DNA from: Protonemura montana
Taxonomy: Eukaryota; Arthropoda; Insecta; Plecoptera; Nemouridae
Length of the DNA: 64,000 nt
Assembly: GCA_947568835.1 (NCBI GenBank)
Contig: OX387605.1
Location: 6,638,418 to 6,702,417 of the forward strand
Direction: 5' to 3'
The notes under the pieces were generated by a model. It did not search any database. It was not told the DNA's origin and worked only from the letters and a program-made list of their open reading frames with translations. Below, one piece after another: positions 26,100 through 39,403 of the stretch (the stretch's first letter is position 1; each line of letters starts with the position of its first letter). The translations under genes and the position numbers were made by a program.

Positions 26100-27245
26100 C
26101 CAAGTTTTTCTCTCCAATGCACTCACTTTATGAAGAGAAAGAAGGTAATTTTTTCATGATTGTTTAGTGCTGCACTAGCAGCTAAATACAATAAGTGAAC
26201 ACCTAATTATTCCACTAAATATACAATATAATAATATTTTTGAACTGGTACCTATGCCTTTGATATCATGTCCATAAATGATTAATTTCCTTTGTTGGTC
26301 CCTAGTATTCCAACAGCATGCGACATTGTCTTCAATATCTTCTCAAATCCAATTCTTGCCTAGTTATTAAAGCACAACAGGTCGGTGTTTATTGTTTATA
26401 ATAATTCGTAAAAAGAAACATTCTAATAAATTTCAATTTTTTAAAGTTATCAAACAATAATTTTGTAAGTTTTTATTTTATTTGTCAAAATGAGGTTTTG
26501 GCTGTGAATGTGTTACAGTTATCTCGGGTCAACTGTAAAAAATATCTCCCCCATATTTTCGTAACATGAATGGATGTTTAAATAAATAAACGACTTAATG
26601 TTCTGTAATTTGTAAATGAGGATATGTTTTTATTTATTAAACCAAAGATGTGGCATAAGTGCACATGTCATGTAATGTCATGTTAATAAGAGCTAAAACA
26701 AGCAAAGTAATTAAATAGAAAAGCACAAAAAAAAAATGAAAACTTAACAATTTAGAGCGTAAATGGACACTTTCAGAATAAATTTAATGAATAATAATCA
26801 TGAAGATAGATAAAATTACTTGTGACAGGTTCTTAAAGATCTTGTTTTATAGATACGATCCTATTTCTGCATTACTCAAGCGTATAAAGATTCTATTCGA
26901 CAAATTATAGTCTAAATGTGGTCTGCAGAGTATTTAATAACTTTTCAATCCAGTAGTCAGCCATCAACTCTTCATCAACTGCTGCTGCTCATCTTAACTC
27001 ATGCAGTACAAATCTTGTACTCAATGCATTACACAGTAGTTAACCAATGTCGTATACAATTTTTTTAGTATATAACTCATTAATTTACCAATTGTGCCAA
27101 AACCACCAAAAAACATCTGTCAATAAACCACGTAATTTTTCATTCCTAGAAACATCTTAACTCTATTACATATTACTAGTACTTCACAAAAATAGTTTTA
27201 TCAACCTAGCTGCATATAAATTACATCATATCTTCAAGTTCTCCG
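26100..27245. other. convergent 3' region, thymidylate kinase / ZC2HC1-type gene
   Basis: AT-rich 3' untranslated and intergenic DNA. Overlapping AATAAA signals on the plus strand (26581-26590) and TTTATT, that is AATAAA on the minus strand (26629-26638), face each other about 40 bases apart and are good candidates for the two gene ends. Confidence 0.5.
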
Positions 27246-27250
27246 TGACG

Positions 27251-30200
27251 TCAGCGCTTCTTTCCAAACGGCCCTCCGACTTTGGCGGCTTGCGCCTTAG
27301 GCTTGGGCTTGTTGTGCTGCATGTCTGCGCATCGCGGTATATGCCGCTCTGCAGCGCCCTCATTGAACCGACGACTGCAGTGCGGACACTGCACGTAGTC
27401 GAGGTTCTCACTGGGTGGCGGAGGCGGCAAGTCCGACAGCTTGCCGCCGGCCGCCAAGTGAGCCTTCACTTCCTTTGCCGCGCGGATTGCGTTGATGAAC
27501 TCCTCGTGCTTGCGACGCCAGTCTGACTTTTTAGGCGCCGGCTCCTGGTACGATAATTAAGTTGAACACCGGTTAATCATTCAGTAAAGCATCACTTACA
27601 TCAAAGTTATTTAATGAAAGAGTTGGCTACAAAACTAGATAACCAATGGCCAAATTTCTCGACTAGATTGAATACTGTAAGCTAGTTCCAGCTGCATCGA
27701 CCTATTTGAGTTCTGGTATATAGAAATAAATTCAACCCGAGCATTGACTTACTTTTGCCTGCTTCTGTTGCTGCTTGGTCGCTATCTTGACATATGCCTC
27801 TGCCTCCGTACCCTTCACACGCTGCTTGACAGGGTCGAATACTTTGCGCTTCTTCTGGGCGGTCTTGGCGCAGATCTCCTGGTGCATCTGCACGCGATCA
27901 TTGGCAAAGCGGCGCCCGCAGTGAACACACTCGGACAGGTTGTCTTGCGGCGGTGCAGCTTGACGCGGACTCGGTCGCGGAGACGGTGCTGTTTTTGTGG
28001 CTGCTGGCTTAGAGCTGCTTGCACGAGGCGAGGAGGTCACCGGCGCAGCTTGTCTCTGAAACGATAGGCGAGGAATCAGCTTCAGTATTTGAAATTGGGT
28101 CGATTCAAGTTTAATTTTATGTGGAAACTGATAAAATATGAACTCTGGCTGATGGACAATGTTGTAACTATTTTCAAGAAAGTTGGTGATTGGTTACATG
28201 AAAAAGGGATACAGGAATTTCCCAAACGTTTTGAAATGAAAATAGAAAGCAAATAAGCAAGCAAGCATAGTAAACTCTTGGTTTCTTTATTGCACAATAA
28301 AGTTGAAGTGTCAATCTTAATGAAGATTTCTCAATTCTCAACAAGTATGAACCATATTGCATAAGTGTTGATATAAATAGCATGTAAACCGTAATGGGCA
28401 CCGGAACAACAATTTTACCCACCAAACTTTTTTCCAGTATTTCCAAAGTCCCAGGAGTGACAGAGTTTCTTTAAACTCAAATATAAAAATATTTATCCAA
28501 AATGAGCTAGTTACTTGAATAATTGCCAATCATTGGAACTACGGAACTTTGAATAGTTGCCCAACTGTGATCATTCGAGTTTGACGGCTGCACTTACGGT
28601 TGTATTGGAGGTCGTTCGGAGTGGTGGGTTTGCTGCGTTAACTGTCCTGGGAGGAACGCCTTTTCGGGTGATCTGACCATTCGTTGGAGGAGGGCTGATC
28701 GTTGGCTGCAAGTAGAGTACAAAAATATCAACATCTCGACCACAAAATTTAGATGTCATAAGTTGTTTTTTTCCTGGCGAAGGATTTCCTCTCAAGTCAA
28801 GGTCAGCAGTTCTATGATCTTTCAGTACAATGATCTTTACATCGTGGGCCGCTTCTGGTTACTGAGAAAATAAAGATGAACCTGTAGAGAATTTTTTTCC
28901 TCAAAATATTTCTCTAAGTGAAATAAAATTTATTTTTATTCATCTGTTAATGAAATTCAACTGGATTCAAGTACTGTAAATGTTTGTCTAATATCTTAAA
29001 AATTAAGATTTGCTGTTGACTTAGAAACTTTCTTGCCTGCTTTTATTGGGCTTCATGTAGTTGTAGAGATCTCAATTGGCTCATTTACTTGGGGAGATTC
29101 TGATCCTTTCTGGGACGAGGAGAATTATGTTTTAAGAGATTATTTATCCACATATAAACCCATTGAGCTCAAACTTGTAAATCTTATTTGGACAAGCCTA
29201 GAAGCTCTATTTTGGGCGCGCAACAGGAAGTATCGAGCATGCTCTGTGGGGTAATTGACCACAATCATAAAACTTGGCGATGCGAGTCAATGAACTAGCT
29301 CCAGAGAATCCTGTCTTGCTATTTTCAACTCTCAGACGGCCTGATCATTGGTCTACCTCATGAGGCGAAGATCGAAGATGTGAATTACGAACCGTCTCCT
29401 TTCTGGCCCCAGACGTTTCCAAGGATTAACATTTTCGAATTTCTATGTAGAGGATTTCGCAAACTATTATCGAATTTAATGAATAATTTATTGGCACACA
29501 GCGTACGACGACGAAATGAAATTCTTTCCTAACTTATTGCCACACAAGAAATTTTAATCTTTGCTAAAACTCAGTCGACCGTAAACAAATAATTCACCTC
29601 AATTGAAATTTTTGAAAATAAATTCTAGCATAATATCCAAAAACCCATTATTGAAAAGAAGTGGTTGCCGCATACAGAAGGCAATCCCACGCGAGGACAT
29701 TGCAGGCACAATCCCCGAAAATTGATTCACTAAATTTAATGTAATAATCCTTTCATGCCTTACAAGGGCATAAATTCGCAATTAGACTCGAGTAATAAAT
29801 ATGGTTCGCAGAATCTGATAAACCACTGGCGCTCGTGTTCAACGTTCGTGTTTGGGGCGCAAGGGTGACGTCATTCCGAGCACACGGCATGCTCAGGTGG
29901 GTGGGTGCACCTGTCTTTGCAGTGGTGAATGGGTGCCAAGAGGCATTGCGATGCAGAAAATGAAGGACATGAGCACTCATTCATGTGGACAGTAGCTATA
30001 CGACCATGATTGTCTGAAATGGCAGACAATGAGTTTTTCGAAACGCTCAATTCTCCACTAGCGTCGACATCTCCTGTCAAGCGTTGCTTTTGAGATAAAC
30101 TGTCGATAAGTTTCGTCATGAAATTAGAAAAAATTGATATATTATCGTTAAACGGAGTTGTAGGCACTGGCACCGATCACAGCTTGCTCCCAAGAAATAT

Positions 30201-33200
30201 TTTTGGTCTCTAATCGAGTTTTCAGAGTTCAAGATGTTGGGATAAATGGCTTAACGTTCAGCGAGGATTTAGTAATATGAATAAATTACCTAATCAATGC
30301 CCAAAAATAAATACTGCAATCGATATTAAATGCCGGAAAAGTTCTGAGTAGATCCAAGTGCAACGCATGGCCCATTCAATTGAGGACGACTACCTAGAGA
30401 TTTTTAAATGAATTGCAGATTATCTGGTGAAATCCAGCCAACCGCACTCGAGTGGACCTGGCACTAAAAGCTATTTCACGTTTAAACGCATTTCAGGCGT
30501 TGAAAAATTAACATAGGGTCGTGGATGACTTGCAGTTAGAAAATACCGCTTACCTCAAATCTCTTAACGGCCGCTTTGGTGACGGTTCTGGACGGCGGCG
30601 ACGTTAGCTCCGCGTCGTTGTCCCGACGCCTCAAGGGCTGCGTTTGTGTCCTCTGGCTCGGCTCCTCCCGCGGCGTCGACCGGACAGCAGGCGGCGCCCT
30701 CCTGCTGTTCGCGTTATACGTCTTGTACTTTTCGTCGTTCATCGTGCGTTCTTTCATCAACAGAATGCCACCAACATTCGTTAACTTTTTGAACAGTTGT
30801 GTCTCGTCAAACGTTTCACCATCCCTCAGTGGCTCTTCGTTGTCGTAGAGATTGGGACGTGAATTCGAAAACAACTGTTCTATTTCTCGATCTTGATTAT
30901 GAAACCTATTAGAATTTTTATCGCGATGATAATAAGGCGCATCTAATTCGTCTTGTAGGTAATTATACTCTTCGTCGGCGTAATTTGACCTGTACTCTTG
31001 AGGCTGTCGACTTCTATCCCCGTAGACACCGTTGATCAAGTTGCCTGGACGGACCTGACTTCTAGACCGAGACACCACCTTCTTGATTGGCTGGTTGTTG
31101 ATTCTTTCCAAGCTGGCGCCTCGGTTAAGTCCCGTGGTTCTGTTCTGGCGGACTTTTGTGGTTTCCAAAGGCTCCAAGGGATAGCTACGATCCCAGCCAG
31201 AGGTTTTCGAGTTGGGTTTCGTTTGTGTTCGCCGTTCGTCAAACAGTTGCCGGACCTTGCCGTTGCCGAGCGAGGACGAGGAGGTCGTTGAGGAGGTTGT
31301 GGAGGACACCGACGAACTGCCCGCACTACCGCGGTTCACTCGCTGGAAGGCTCGCTGTTGCTGGGTCTCGTACAGCCGAAGTAGCTTCTGCTCCTTCTCC
31401 TGGAGTTGCCGCTGTTGGAACCTTGCCTAATGTAGAACAGGAGGAAGTTGTCAATCACTGACTTTATGTTATAAACTTATAAGGATGTGCAATTGCTGAA
31501 TGACTTGTGCTAAAAAAAGCAGTCACTGGGAACGGAATAAATTTGGAAAAATATGTTTATTTTGTGTAAAATGAAAATTTCTATGGTTTCTAAATCTAGA
31601 ACAATCGAAGTATTTCGACATACAGTTAAGAATGACATTTCTATCACAAGAATAACACATCGCCGGAATAGAGACCAATTCCATCGGAGGAGTTAGTGTA
31701 GTTTTGCCACAGATATCACAGATATCAAAGAAGCGAGTCAGATTTTCGCACCACTAACTTACTTTTTGCTAACCATTTTTGATTTTATAATCAAAACGAA
31801 TCTTTAATTCTGGCAAAAAAACAAACTTTATCCGACGACGGGACGACATTACCAGCAACGAGCCCCGCAAAATAACTCACAAAATAACATAACGAACTTA
31901 TTCGAAAAAAAAATATATATAAATATTTTGTCACTTTTTCCACATCGGGACAATCCCATTGCGTGTAATTTCTTTCAAAACCGAGACAAAGCTCTACGCT
32001 TACCGTAAAACGGCACCGATATTTTTTGCCAAGCTGGCCGCGATCACAGCAGCAACGTCTCGCTAGTGAATTCAACGCTAGAATAACCGAGTAAATGATC
32101 AAATCACCATCTGTTAGCGATCCGACAAGGCAAGCTACCTACGCATTATCCACATGGGCTGTGCTGGTTATACACCTTCAGCTAAGTCGCGATCAATCTG
32201 TGCACGTAGGTAGCCAACATTGTATTCTAATATATTCGTCCTTTTCTTCACATCTATCACCTTCCTGGTCGAGGTACGTATCTTATCAAAGTCGTCCTCT
32301 TCGTTGTCGAGGACTCTTTCTCATATGAGGATCACTTCTGCCCTTCGTCATTCTATGAGGGTAAGTTTTGTAAATTGCCAGCTCTTACAAAATAATTTAA
32401 AAAGAACTGGCATAGTTTATCCAAAAGTTATGCGAGAAAGTCCCGATCTTATTTGTATATTTTGTTATGATAGCAAACATTATAAATAAAGTGCCCCTAT
32501 TTACTGTCCTCCCTCCTCCTTTCTACCAAACGAACACGAACATGAGGGTTTCACCCACACACACATTCACCATCGTAGAAAGTACTTGGACTGATGATAT
32601 TAATTACAATCTATACCCATATACAAACAAGTCGTAACGCAAAAAAAGTACGTAACCTAAACGCGAATATATGTCGCAGCCTTCGCACTGACCTACATGC
32701 ATCTAATCGTTTCCATTAAAAATGAAGTGCAGATATCGTTCGAGACATCGATCGAAATATGGCCAGAGAAAATTGGCAAGGATGAGAGCATGGATTTCGT
32801 TGCGTCATTCGATCTTGTCTCCGCCCATCCCGCGCAATATCCCTACGTTACTCCATTTCCGCTCGGCGACGATCTCATCCACAAGATCGATATAATAATG
32901 GCGCTCTCTACATCCGGCCGAAATCACAGGCAAGACCGCGATGCACTGGACGATATGAACTATGTAGGTAGCTTCTTTTAAAAATTCACTGTTACTTTCT
33001 GTGCATTGCCCCATGGATGCTTTTCGCGCCCGGGCCGTGGAAGTCGAACGTTGTTTCATAGAGGCACTGCATGCTCGTTGTGACAAAAGCACCGGTAGAA
33101 TCACGGCATGGGCGTTGAAATTATTAGCTTTCAACGCATATGGTGCCACCACAAATCTATATTTTTGCGCCTAATTCAAAACGAGTAACGATGTGAGAAA

Positions 33201-36200
33201 TGGTTGCCTTATAGTCTAGCTGTGCGGTTTCTTTCATACAACAGGTATTTTATGTCCCACAGACAATAGCGAGACATTTTGTTCCAGAGCAATACCTTCA
33301 CAGCTTTGCAAGTTCTAATGGTTCAAAGTAGTCTTAGTGAAAACTGAAACACAATTTCGCACAGATCTATCGGTTGAAATTCGTCTAGCGTAGCTCATTC
33401 AGGAAACAAACTTTTGTCAGAACGCCGAATGCCTAGCGCGGGCAGGGGGTCAAATTTTCACGCATCCGGTGGTGGAAAACTTGAGAGACGGGACAGGAAA
33501 TAAAACAATCGATCAGCATAAATTTCCACGGAATTTTTCCTGCCCACGGTCGAATAGTGTGTATGGCATCATGGGAGGGAGTTTCAAAGAACAACTCTAT
33601 ACTTTAGCCCCTGGACAGTGACTTTTGGAACCACCCCTTTCCTTCAGCATCGCGCGTGCTTATGCAAATGAATTCAATCGACCGTCTTCTATCACCATCC
33701 ACGCCTCGGCATGTGTGCCGGACAACACCATGAACTTATTGATCGATTAATTGATAGAAACCTTGAAATGCACAAGGATTGCGCCACCAAGCAATATACA
33801 GAAGCCATTTCTGCTTGATTTTCTGTGTGTACCTCATCCAATGTGAACAAAGTAAATTATGCGAAGGATTAACCGGGATTTTTACTGCAAAATGCTTGTT
33901 TCCTTGAGACAAAGAATGAGTTGCACTAATACAAGAAAATAAATTAGTTAAATAAAATGCTCCCTCAATGTTGGTCTTTTGATTTGGGCAATGCTGTATT
34001 TTCTTCAGAAAAGTCCGTGAGCTCGGTCCGCATTACGTGAGAAAAAACTTTCATCTACCACTGCACACTTGACCCTCTGGTTACAACATCCAAGTTTTCC
34101 TGCGCCTTCACCCTAAACACGAATCAACGTCCAACAACGCATTTCCAATTAGCCGCAGTTCGCTCGCTCTAATTGAAATCACTAATTGCGTTTACGATCT
34201 CATTAAGGTGCCAGTGTGGTGCGTTTTTTGCTGCTCGCATAATATTTCTACAAGTAACTGGTAGGCATGAAGTGGAGGAGGGTAGCGTACCGCGTCTGCT
34301 GGAGTGAAAGATGCCTGCCAACTGCGAGCTGCCCAAGACGAGCCGAGATCCATCGAGACCACCGACGAGAAACTCGAGTCGAGAAAGTGATTTTGGTTGC
34401 CCATGTTGCTAATTACATGTTGCGACATTACGCAGTGTCTTTTTGTTTACTTTCCGCCGTGTTTTGACCTGGGTCCGATCTCTGTTGTTCCAAGTTTATT
34501 CAAAGAAAGTCACACGCAGCTGAGCACAGAATATTTCAAACAAACGAGATGCGTTATAGGCAAAGAGGTGTGAAATGAATGCACATTTTAAAATACAGTC
34601 TGGTACGAGAATGAAATCCACGTCTATTCCTCAAAATTTTGTCTTTGTCACACGCCGCGCACTTTATTTAAAATCGTCCTCACGTTCTTTTAATATAAAC
34701 GCTTCCACGCATCAGAGTTATTACGCCAAACTACTTGTTAATCGCAATTATCCACTAGTAAACGCTGGAACAGCTTTCCCATTAGCTAGTGTAAAACGAC
34801 TGCCTCCTTTGACGTCGCGACGCTTTGCTTTGGCGCGAACACTCGGCGTCGGCGGCGTTGGTGGCGTCGTCGCCCCAAGCTGTTGCCATCGCTACTAAGT
34901 GAGTTGACCACCGCTTTAGTCGACCTCCGCGCCCAGGGACTGCCACTGGACATTATTAATGTATTGAAAAGGAATCTAGTCGGTTATTTCTGCGTCATCG
35001 CGCTTGCGCCCGTCACCATGTTGCTGGTTTAGGGGTACGTGTATACGTATTAAAAATATTCCGACCGGCACGCGATTTTGCTGGTGAAATTATACGACGG
35101 AACATTCTTGTCGCACGTTGTCGCAAGTTAGCATGGCGTGCTGCATGCCAGCTGGTTTTTTTTTTTTTGTGGTAGCTAAACGTCTAGGACGCAAATTGGC
35201 TGGTTTCTTACAATGCCCATGCATAATAGAATAAATAGCGTTTGATAGGCATGTGCTCCAGAAGTGAGAGTGATGCCGGATGTTGGGAAGTTAGAATCGC
35301 AAAAAGTCACCATGAAGTTTTTCTTACATGTCGTCGTCTGCGGCTGGCAGAGCATTTCGATAAGTATTTTATTTCGGAAGTTGTGGTTAGCATAGCGAAG
35401 TGACCTTAGTCCGGGGTACAAATTTTCGAGTTGAATTGTGTATTAATTGTTTTAATCAAAAACCAAAACAAACACAGCCAAGCCAAAACGGAGTTTGTTT
35501 ACATTTTAGACCTTCCATTTTGCGCTTTCGTAGTTTCGTTGTTTGTGCCCGAAAAGTATGCCGGCCACGGCCAATGCATAAAAATGAGCAATATGCACTC
35601 TCGATCTGATAGCACAGAATATTATGTACAGATAATTACCATAGATTAAGCTTATCTTAACCTCTTTATCAAAATTTATTTGTAGTGACATGTCACACAT
35701 TTTGCCATGCGCCAGTCCAAAATGGGAACGTACCAAATCCGCGTCATGCCACAATTTTCAAAGCCCTTAAAGCACGAACACTTTCATCAAGATTGTAGTC
35801 CTGGTAAGCAATTTGTAAAAAGAAAAGCAGCTACTGTGCAAGATATATGTTGGTTGAATTGCGCGTGGGTGGCTGACTGGACAGATAATGAATTCACAAA
35901 TTTACCATCACATGACATTTTTTGACACACACTTCTTTGGGCGACTCGAAACCAAACAGTGTTCGGCCTTTGACCCCACGTTGCGTCAGTTTCAACGTAC
36001 CTACCACCCTTTAACATCCAGGAAAATGCAATTAATCATGTTCATTTCTCTCTGCGCTAGAAAGAACGGAGCGCGAAATCGCAACGCATTTCCATGGCGG
36101 CCTAGAACCAATCAATTCGCGTCTTTGTGTTCACGATTCGCGGGGCGCTGCAGAGAAACTGCAAGTCGTTGCACCCACGACGGTCCGTGGTTCGACGCCC

Positions 36201-39200
36201 TCGTGCTGCGTTACCTATCAACTCGGTTCAACCGGCTCCGACAGAGCAAAATCCTATAGGCACCTGTAATTATCGTTATTTGCTTGCATTTTTCATGGTA
36301 CGCCAAAGGAACATTCTTGTTGAGAACTATTCCTACGATGCAGAATTCCTGAGATTATATGTTTTCAGCACGTTCTACGTGTAATCATACTTTAGAATGT
36401 AACATGGAAATCATTGCATTTAAATGAAGGGCTAGATGTTCGTGTGAATCCTTTATAGAGCGCGGTGACATAAGGTGAGACTGAGATCGAACAAAGCTGA
36501 TAATATTCTGACTGCGAAGGAAGAAGCCATTTATTAGCCAAAGCGAAGACAATGAAATTCAAGTTTAAATTATTTGCTCAGTTTTAACAAGACGTGTAAA
36601 ATATACTCTAGAATTTATCAGAGTTTCAAGATTCGCAGATTAAATTTCTCAGATCGGATACTTGATATTGCGATTAATTTTTGTTTCCCGCCGTGAGCTA
36701 GTTGATTCGATTAATTTGCTAGGAAGACTTCACGCTACAGCAAATCCTGGAGGTAATGCTGCTTTGAATTTACAGAAAATTACATTCGTTTGTAAAACTC
36801 GATACTAATGGTATTCACGATTTCTGTCTGCCTCAACGGTTGTGTTGATTTGGTAAACGAACAATTGATCTCCAGCAATTCAATGTCATCGGTTAAAACT
36901 GAAACATCGGTCAAAGTGAAAAAGAAAAAACCAGCTATGACACACTCACAATGCCACCTACATCATATCTAATTAGAGTACGTAAATTATTTTAATTAAT
37001 AACGGGATATGACGGCACAAACCTAGTAATTACAAGACAAAACAGCAAATGCAATTGGCGGAACGACCTCTATATCTCAGGTCGGTATGCCCCCTCAGTG
37101 CAGGCTGGCTAGGATCTCCTCTCACCTTCCCTAATATGGATGTGGTTAGTATTCTCCTCTCTGCGCCTGAGCTTGCTGGGCTGGCCCAACAAACACAAAT
37201 CGACTCGTGAATCACTTGGATGACCGTGACTGCCAGCTAGTGGTAGACTGCAGACTCCTCCATCTTATTTCCATACACAAGATGACTCACGCCGCGATGG
37301 TCACACAAAGATATGTCTTGGGCTATAGATTTGCTTGGCGTGCCCGTCTAACTTGTGTTATTCTAGCCAGAAAAGTGGTATGTGATACTTGAGAAAGAGT
37401 TAGATTTCTTGATCTCACTGTAGCCGTACTCAATTTTTTCTCCTTGATGTGACAAATCTTTTTGTTTCTGGAAGATATAACCCACGGGTAATACTTATTC
37501 TAGTGATGCGTATATAATGAAAAACTCTATTCTTGGAGCATATTTATTTGGTGAGATTTATGGAATTACAGGAAATTGTGTGTTCCATATAAATACCAAG
37601 ATCGATCCTTCAGGACGCAATTCTTTTTCCTTTCCTCGGTCTCTCTGTCTCGACATGCAAAAAACAGGGAAGAGTTCGCTCATCCCTGATTTACGCGGTT
37701 GGAAATATGCAAATTGTTAATCAAAAGTGATTTACTAGACCGGTGCGAAAGGGCCAGGGAATCTTATCGCTTTCCCGCTTCTCTTGTTTACGGGAAGAAA
37801 CGTCTGGCCGTCCGGGTAAAACGGGGGCGCACGCGATATCCTCTTCTTACCGAATTCTCATTGTCAATTTCGAACTCGCTTTCAGGTCATAAATGTTTAA
37901 CATGGTTACGCTGGCTAACGATTGGCCCGCTTAGCATTTAACGGACAATTAATCAAAAAAACAGAGCATTTAGATGCATTGTACGAAAATGTTTCTTTTA
38001 TTTCTTATACACTTAATTTGCAAAATATTGTATAGTTTGCTCTACTTGCAGCAGATTGATAAATGGTAAATTTTCTGACGTAAAAATGAGGAACACATTT
38101 TTATTTTATTGTGTCGTCTTGACTAGATCAAGTAACTAGCTCAAACATGGATGTATTAGCTGGCATATAAACGAATCGTCGATTGTAAATGATTCGCACT
38201 CTAAAGAATGCTTAGAAAATGAAAATTATTTGGCAGGCAGTCCAATTGCTACCACACTGCGACTTTCGGTACAAAATCTGCCACTGCCCTCTCGCTAGTG
38301 AGTGACAAGACATGTAGGTATTATAATATATAACCTCATTAAATATTTAAATGCCTCCCTTCCAGACCGATGATTTGTGCGTCTTGTACCTTCGGGAGAC
38401 TTGCAGAGAGAAGTAATAGCCTAATAGAAAAAGGCGTTTTCCTCGCGTTACCTAGGCCTGCGTGGGCGTTGTTGTTTATTATCTCGCGTTTACCATGGCG
38501 TCCAATGTTTTCTGCAAGTGCCGGATTGAATAAAACTTTGCCCACACCAAGCCCACTGCACTTCGCTCAGCCAAGGAGTAATTATAAAAGCTGCTGTCCG
38601 CGAATCTTAAAAGGAATATCCAAGGTTGTGGTGTGTTTATCATTTATGCGCTGCGGATATGGGATTTTATTGTCGCCATACGTAATTACCATCGGCTGCT
38701 AGGAAACTGCACGTTGAGTCGGTGCATGTTTGAGTGGCTACATTATTTTTATACTGAGTTCATAATAAAACTATGTGATAAAATTGAATCTTAATTATGA
38801 CCATAAATACTAGATACATGTTTATGAGCCACCATGATGGCATGAAGAAAGGTAAACACTACACACCGTTTTGATAGCTTTGATAAAAAAGACAAATCGA
38901 GGGAAAGAGACTAGGAAGATCCATCGATAAGCTCAAAGCTGGGTCTACCGCACAGAGCCACACTGGCACTAATTTCGTTTCATACCCGCAATTCAGATCT
39001 AGGTATAACAGGTTATGCTGGCATTCCAAGAAATAATGTTCTCAGTACCACTCTTCTCACCCATCCCGCATTATCATTAAAACTGGCTGATACCATAAAA
39101 ATTACGTATCATTATTTTTTTTTCAATTATAAATACCTACTAATTATGAACAATTGTTTAAAAAACTAAGCATCTCACTGGTTTTATTTCACAGCGAGGA

Positions 39201-39403
39201 TAAGTTATGACAACGTCAGTAAAACTGCTGTAACATCAGTAAAACTGCTGATTGCCAATGTAAGTTTGACCGACCTGCATCTGTGACAGTTTCGAGATGC
39301 CATTGGTGCCGTTAGTTGATGTGACATCGCGCTTTTCCGTCTCGACCATCAGCGGCAATCCTCCGCCACCGCCGTTGGCAAAGCTTTGTCCGACCAACGC
39401 CAT
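27251..39403 (-). CDS. zinc finger C2HC domain-containing protein 1 (ZC2HC1A/B-like)
   Basis: Minus-strand coding exons: 39403-39275, 31426-30554, 28705-28598, 28055-27753 and 27544-27251. All joins are phase 0 and give 568 residues. Two C2HC fingers lie at the C-terminus: C413, C416, H428, C432 and C524, C527, H539, C543; the second (CPHCSRRFNEGAAERHIPRC) closely matches the vertebrate ZC2HC1A/B type. Residues 44-72 (ARFQQRQLQEKEQK and on) are Gln/Glu/Arg-rich and probably helical or coiled. The middle is Ser/Arg/Asn-rich and looks disordered. The cellular role of this family is poorly known and I infer none. It is longer than vertebrate relatives (about 320 residues) because of the long N-terminal half. 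Exon 1 is joined to exon 2 over a 7.8 kb intron; the match KLSQMQ|ARFQQ and the shared phase are the evidence. The start is the first ATG after the acceptor at 39408. Confidence 0.82.
31430..39270. other. first coding intron of the ZC2HC1-type gene
   Basis: 7.8 kb of mainly AT-rich sequence. Open frames inside are short and unrecognised. A minus-strand donor at 32003 (ACG|GTAAGC) could mark an alternative first exon. A GC-rich patch lies near 34800-34930. A 15-mer is repeated at 39216-39230 and 39236-39250, close to the donor of exon 1. Confidence 0.5.

Noticed and set aside
36120-36215. possible tRNA-like GTGGTTCGACGCC
   Set aside because: No partner A-box at the right distance and no cloverleaf stems.
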